Assembly: GCA_963819385.1 (NCBI GenBank)
Contig: CAWFVV010000006.1
Coordinates: 1,860,001-1,924,000 of the forward strand
Source of the DNA: JAVDCA01 sp963819385
GTDB lineage: Bacteria; Pseudomonadota; Alphaproteobacteria; Rhizobiales; Xanthobacteraceae
Direction of reading: 5' to 3'
Length of the DNA: 64,000 bases
Shown one piece after another: positions 60,950 to 64,000 of the stretch (within the stretch, counting starts at the first letter, position 1; the number at the start of each line of letters is the position of its first letter). A model generated the notes under the pieces. The model made no database searches. It was not told the DNA's origin and saw nothing but the letters and a program-made list of their open reading frames with translations. The position numbers were made by a program, and so were the translations under genes.

Positions 60950-62314
60950 TCATTCCGCCGCCGGAACGAGGTCTCGCACCGGGCGGGCGAGCCTCCTCAC
61001 CGAATTCGACGCCACGATGGTGCGGCTGCCCGCATAGGCCTCGTGGTTCTTCTCGATGTCGTCGAGATCGTAGAGGTAGTTGACCATGACGCCGAAGGAC
61101 TGCGCGATGCCTTTCGGCGAGGGATCGGCGAGCCAGTCGATGCGCTCGAGCCGCGCGCCGTTGCCGAGGTGGAAGCGCGCGACCGGATCGACCGGCGCGC
61201 GCGTGCGCGTGCGCGCCGTGAGGAAATAGGTCGCGGCCGCGCGCATCAGCGGCTCGCGCAGATGCTCGGCTGCCGCCTCGTCCTTGACCCACAGGCCACC
61301 GTCGAGCGCGGCGAGCACCACGCGATCGTCCTGGTCGATCGCGTTGGAGACGTCCTGCGCGAGCTCGCGCTTGAGCCACTTCGCGAAGGCCGGTGCCGGC
61401 GAGAGCGTCACGAAGGTCGAGAGCTTGGGCAGCTCCTTGGAGATCTCCGCCGCCACCTGCTTGATCAGGAAGCTGCCGAACGACACGCCGGCGAGGCCGC
61501 GCTGGCAGTTGGAGATCGAATAGAACACCGCGGTGGTCGCCCGTTCGGTCGGGATGATCTCGCGCTTCGGCGCGAGGATCGGCGGGATCGCGTCGGCGAT
61601 CTCGCGGGTGAGCGCGACCTCGACGAAGATCAGCGGATCGTCGTTGAGCGCCGGATGGAAAAACGCGTAGCAGCGCCGGTCGAGCGGATCGATGCGCGCG
61701 CGCAGATCCCGCCAGTCGTCAATCTCGTGCACCGCTTCGTAATGGATGATCTTCTCCAGGATGCTCGCCGGCGTCGACCAGTCGATCCGCCGCAGCACCA
61801 GGAAGCCGCGGTTGAACCACGACGAGAAGAGGTGGACGAAATCGGCGTCGACCGCGGCGAGGTCCTCGCGGTGGTCGAGCGCGTTCATCAGCTTCTCGCG
61901 CATCTCGACCAGCGCCCGGGTGCCGCCCGGCGCCATGTTGAGTCGGCGAAACAGCTCCTGGCGGCGCGGCTCGGCGGCGCGGTGCAGCTCGGCCGCGGTG
62001 GCGTCGCCGGGCGCCTTCTGCCACGCCTCGACCGCCGCGGCGATGCGCTTCTCGTCCGGGCCGAAGCGGCGCGCCAGCGCCTCGAAGAAGGCGATGCGCG
62101 GGCCGGTGGTCATCTCGGAGAAGCGCAGCAAAATGTCGCGCGCCAGCGCGGTACCGGAGGCTTCGCCGCGCACCGAGACGAGGTCTTCGCACAGGTCGAC
62201 GAGGCTCTCCGAGCGCTCGGCCGGCGCGCCTCGGCGCCCGCGCGTGCGGTCGACGAGCGCCCGCCCGCGCTCCGAAATGGTCTGCAGCAATTCGCCGAAA
62301 AACGACGTGTTCAT
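60950..62314 (-). CDS. Malonyl-CoA decarboxylase
   Basis: A 454-residue MCD-family enzyme that converts malonyl-CoA to acetyl-CoA and CO2. The helical N-terminal domain (about 70-180) is followed by the catalytic GNAT-like domain. Family blocks are HLFSSWFNRGFLVLRRIDWS, AIHEIDDW-like AVHEIDDWRDLRARIDPLDR, FYSISNCQRGLAGVSFGSFL (with the conserved Ser) and LSPAPAFAKWL, ending ARFHLGNGARLERIDWLADP with the conserved His. Rhizobial MatA is a close relative. It is divergent from a CaiB/BaiF CoA-transferase, pointing to malonate or dicarboxylate metabolism. Confidence 0.93.
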   Translation of the reverse strand: MNTSFFGELLQTISERGRALVDRTRGRRGAPAERSESLVDLCEDLVSVRGEASGTALARDILLRFSEMTTGPRIAFFEALARRFGPDEKRIAAAVEAWQKAPGDATAAELHRAAEPRRQELFRRLNMAPGGTRALVEMREKLMNALDHREDLAAVDADFVHLFSSWFNRGFLVLRRIDWSTPASILEKIIHYEAVHEIDDWRDLRARIDPLDRRCYAFFHPALNDDPLIFVEVALTREIADAIPPILAPKREIIPTERATTAVFYSISNCQRGLAGVSFGSFLIKQVAAEISKELPKLSTFVTLSPAPAFAKWLKRELAQDVSNAIDQDDRVVLAALDGGLWVKDEAAAEHLREPLMRAAATYFLTARTRTRAPVDPVARFHLGNGARLERIDWLADPSPKGIAQSFGVMVNYLYDLDDIEKNHEAYAGSRTIVASNSVRRLARPVRDLVPAAE

Positions 62315-62554
62315 TCGCGTTCATCTTTCCGTTCGAACGGGCCGATCCGCCATCGCGGCGATACCGCCGTATTCGCCGATCCGATTCCTGGCCGCATCTT
62401 CAACCGCGAACCCGCAACGATGTTCGCCGCAAGATGCAAAAGAACGCGCCTACCGCGGAATGGCTCAGGTATAGACAAATTCGCGGCCGCAAGCCACAGA
62501 GAGCCCCGGATATCACCCATTCTTGACGTTGATAACGTGGAGAGGAACCAACCG

Positions 62555-63727
62555 ATGGCTGGCCCGTTGTCCGGTCTACGCGTTCTCGAGCTCGCTCGAA
62601 TCCTGGCGGGCCCCTGGGCTGGCCAGATCCTCGCCGACCTCGGCGCCGACGTCGTCAAGGTCGAGCGCAGCCGCACCGGCGACGATACGCGCGGCTGGGG
62701 TCCGCCGTTCATCGACGGCAAGGACGGCGATCATCTCGGCTCCGCCTATTTTCACGCTACAAACCGCGGCAAGCGCTCGGTCGAGGCGGACTTCGAGACC
62801 GAGGACGGCAAGCGGATCGTCAAGAAGCTGGCGGCGCGCTCGGACGTGCTGATCGAGAACTTCAAGGTGGGCGGGCTCGCCAAGTTCGGGCTCGACTACA
62901 AGAGCCTCGCGCCGGACTGCCCGCGGCTGGTCTACTGCTCGGTCACCGGCTTCGGCCAGGACGGGCCCTATGCGACGCGCGCCGGCTACGACCTGATGGC
63001 GCAGGGCATGGGCGGGTTCATGAGCCTCACCGGCATGGCAGACGGCGAGCCGACGCGCTCGGGCGTGCCGGTGTCGGACATCTTCACGGGCGTCTACTCG
63101 GTGATCGGGATTCTCGCCGCGCTGGCCCAGCGCGAGCGCACCGGCCGCGGCAGCTATGTCGACACCGCGCTGGTCGATTCGACGGTCGGCGTGCTCGCCA
63201 ACCAGGGACTCAATTACCTCGCCTCCGGCAAGGTGCCGGGCCGTATCGGCAATTCACACCCGAACATCGTGCCCTATCAGGTCTTCCCAGTGTCGGACGG
63301 CTACATCATCATCGCGACCGGCAACGACAGCCAGTACCAGAAGCTGTGCGTCGTGCTGGGCGCGCCCGAGTTGGCGAAGGACCCGGCCTATATCGACAAC
63401 AAGGCGCGGCTGGCCAAACGCGCCGAGCTCGTCGGCAAGCTGACGGCGTTGACCGAGAAGCGCGCGAGCGCCGATCTGCTCGACAAGCTCGAGGCGGTCG
63501 GCGTGCCGGCCGGCCCGATCAACAACCTCGACCAGGTATTCGAGGACCCGCACATCAAGCATCGCGGCATGAAGCTCGATCTGCCGAGCGCGGAGGCCAA
63601 GGGCGGCACCATTCCGGGCATCCGCACGCCGATCATGATCGACGGCGCGCCGATGGCGGCCCCGCGGCCGGCGCCGAAGCTCGGCGAGCACACGGCGGAG
63701 GTGCTGCGCGAGATCGGCGAAACGTGA
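62555..63727 (+). CDS. CaiB/BaiF family (class III) CoA-transferase
   Basis: A 390-residue CoA-transferase of the formyl-CoA transferase type, moving CoA between carboxylic acids. Motifs: GLRVLELARILAGPWAGQIL, GADVVKVERSRTGDDTRGWG, LIENFKVGGLAKFGLDY, and the catalytic Asp in YDLMAQGMGGFM (about D146). GGAGAGG precedes the ATG at 62555. The acceptor is not known; being divergent from malonyl-CoA decarboxylase, malonate or succinate is plausible. The stop overlaps the next start by 1 base (TGATG). Confidence 0.93.
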   Translation: MAGPLSGLRVLELARILAGPWAGQILADLGADVVKVERSRTGDDTRGWGPPFIDGKDGDHLGSAYFHATNRGKRSVEADFETEDGKRIVKKLAARSDVLIENFKVGGLAKFGLDYKSLAPDCPRLVYCSVTGFGQDGPYATRAGYDLMAQGMGGFMSLTGMADGEPTRSGVPVSDIFTGVYSVIGILAALAQRERTGRGSYVDTALVDSTVGVLANQGLNYLASGKVPGRIGNSHPNIVPYQVFPVSDGYIIIATGNDSQYQKLCVVLGAPELAKDPAYIDNKARLAKRAELVGKLTALTEKRASADLLDKLEAVGVPAGPINNLDQVFEDPHIKHRGMKLDLPSAEAKGGTIPGIRTPIMIDGAPMAAPRPAPKLGEHTAEVLREIGET

Positions 63728-64000
63728 TGGCGGAGCGCCGGCAACCGGGCGCGACCCTCTACCTTCTCGCCGGCAAGATCGCCGCCGGCAAATCGACCCT
63801 CGCACGACGCCTCGCGAACGAGCACGCGGCGGTCCTGATCTGCGAGGACGAGTGGCTGGTGCGGCTCGAAGCCCGAATTGAGAGCTTCGAGGATTTCATC
63901 ATCCATGCACGCCGGCTGCGCGCCGCGCTGACACCGCACGTCATCCAGTTGCTGACGCTCGGCACCTCGGTCGTGCTCGACGTTGCCGCCAACACGCCAA
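63727..64000 (+). CDS. P-loop ATPase/kinase, 3' truncated by the window end
   Basis: The frame begins at an ATG overlapping the CoA-transferase stop and runs open to the window edge (91 residues). It starts MAERRQPGATLYLLAGKIAA and has Walker A GKIAAGKST (16-24), followed by RLANEHAAVLICEDEWLVRL and LDVAANTP. It resembles AAA-type small-molecule kinases (zeta-toxin/chloramphenicol phosphotransferase-like) common in bacteria, where the Asp after the second strand acts in phosphotransfer. Substrate unknown. Confidence 0.8.
   Translation, partial: MAERRQPGATLYLLAGKIAAGKSTLARRLANEHAAVLICEDEWLVRLEARIESFEDFIIHARRLRAALTPHVIQLLTLGTSVVLDVAANTP

Overview
The window looks like chromosomal DNA of a high-GC alphaproteobacterium, most likely of the order Hyphomicrobiales (Bradyrhizobium/Rhodopseudomonas/Xanthobacteraceae grade). 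Support comes from the tRNA-His gene (no extra G-1, U72 and A73, as in many alphaproteobacteria), a PdhS-type PAS histidine kinase, a phasin, a perfect FNR/FixK box, abundant branched-chain amino acid type (HAAT) ABC transporters, and several families of short palindromic intergenic repeats typical of these genomes. I see no transposase, integrase, phage gene, rRNA or CRISPR array. Coding density is high and nearly every gene has a recognisable family.

Layout. 1-3.9 kb: tail of a livF gene, an orphan HAAT binding protein, a DUF1330 protein, a cyclase-family hydrolase and a dihaem cytochrome c. 3.9-9.4 kb: a complete PQQ locus on the minus strand (pqqA-B-C, an SDR oxidoreductase, pqqD-E) running into a PQQ-type sugar/sorbosone dehydrogenase and ending at a strong terminator. 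9.5-16.9 kb: a full HAAT transporter (livF-G-M-H plus binding protein), a frameshifted LVIVD-repeat protein and a FAD monooxygenase. 17-19.6 kb: EamA permease, GNAT acetyltransferase and a branched-polyamine synthase (BpsA) homologue.

19.6-36.5 kb is a carbohydrate region: otsA, an Anabaena sensory rhodopsin transducer (ASRT) homologue, a zinc glucose dehydrogenase, two GH15 hydrolases, otsB, a sugar-type MFS permease, an ABC exporter, a GT4 glycosyltransferase, another MFS permease, a PRC-barrel protein and a glycogen-debranching-type enzyme. Both otsA and otsB carry an apparent single-base frameshift, and one GH15 has Val where the second catalytic Glu is expected. 36.7-40.5 kb: small proteins, a FixK/FNR box, aquaporin, potassium channel, tRNA-His and phasin.

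40.5-49 kb: large PAS histidine kinase, DUF1194 protein, 3-oxoacid CoA-transferase subunits A and B, AsmA protein and a small membrane protein. 49-54.9 kb: polyamine-type ABC transporter (ATPase plus two permeases, no binding protein here) and two MFS permeases, one of oxalate/formate type. 55-58.7 kb: glycerol catabolism (glpK, glpD) with a response regulator between them. 58.8-64 kb: a hypothetical protein, an SDR, a membrane protein, malonyl-CoA decarboxylase diverging from a CaiB/BaiF CoA-transferase, and the start of a P-loop kinase cut by the window edge.

Taken together the genes describe an organism that oxidises sugars and alcohols through PQQ enzymes, imports amino acids and polyamines, stores carbon (PHB granules, glycogen, possibly trehalose) and uses glycerol and CoA-linked organic acids. 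The points most worth checking are the trehalose frameshifts, the ASRT gene without a rhodopsin, the BpsA homologue, the insertions inside the pqq operon and the FNR/FixK box.
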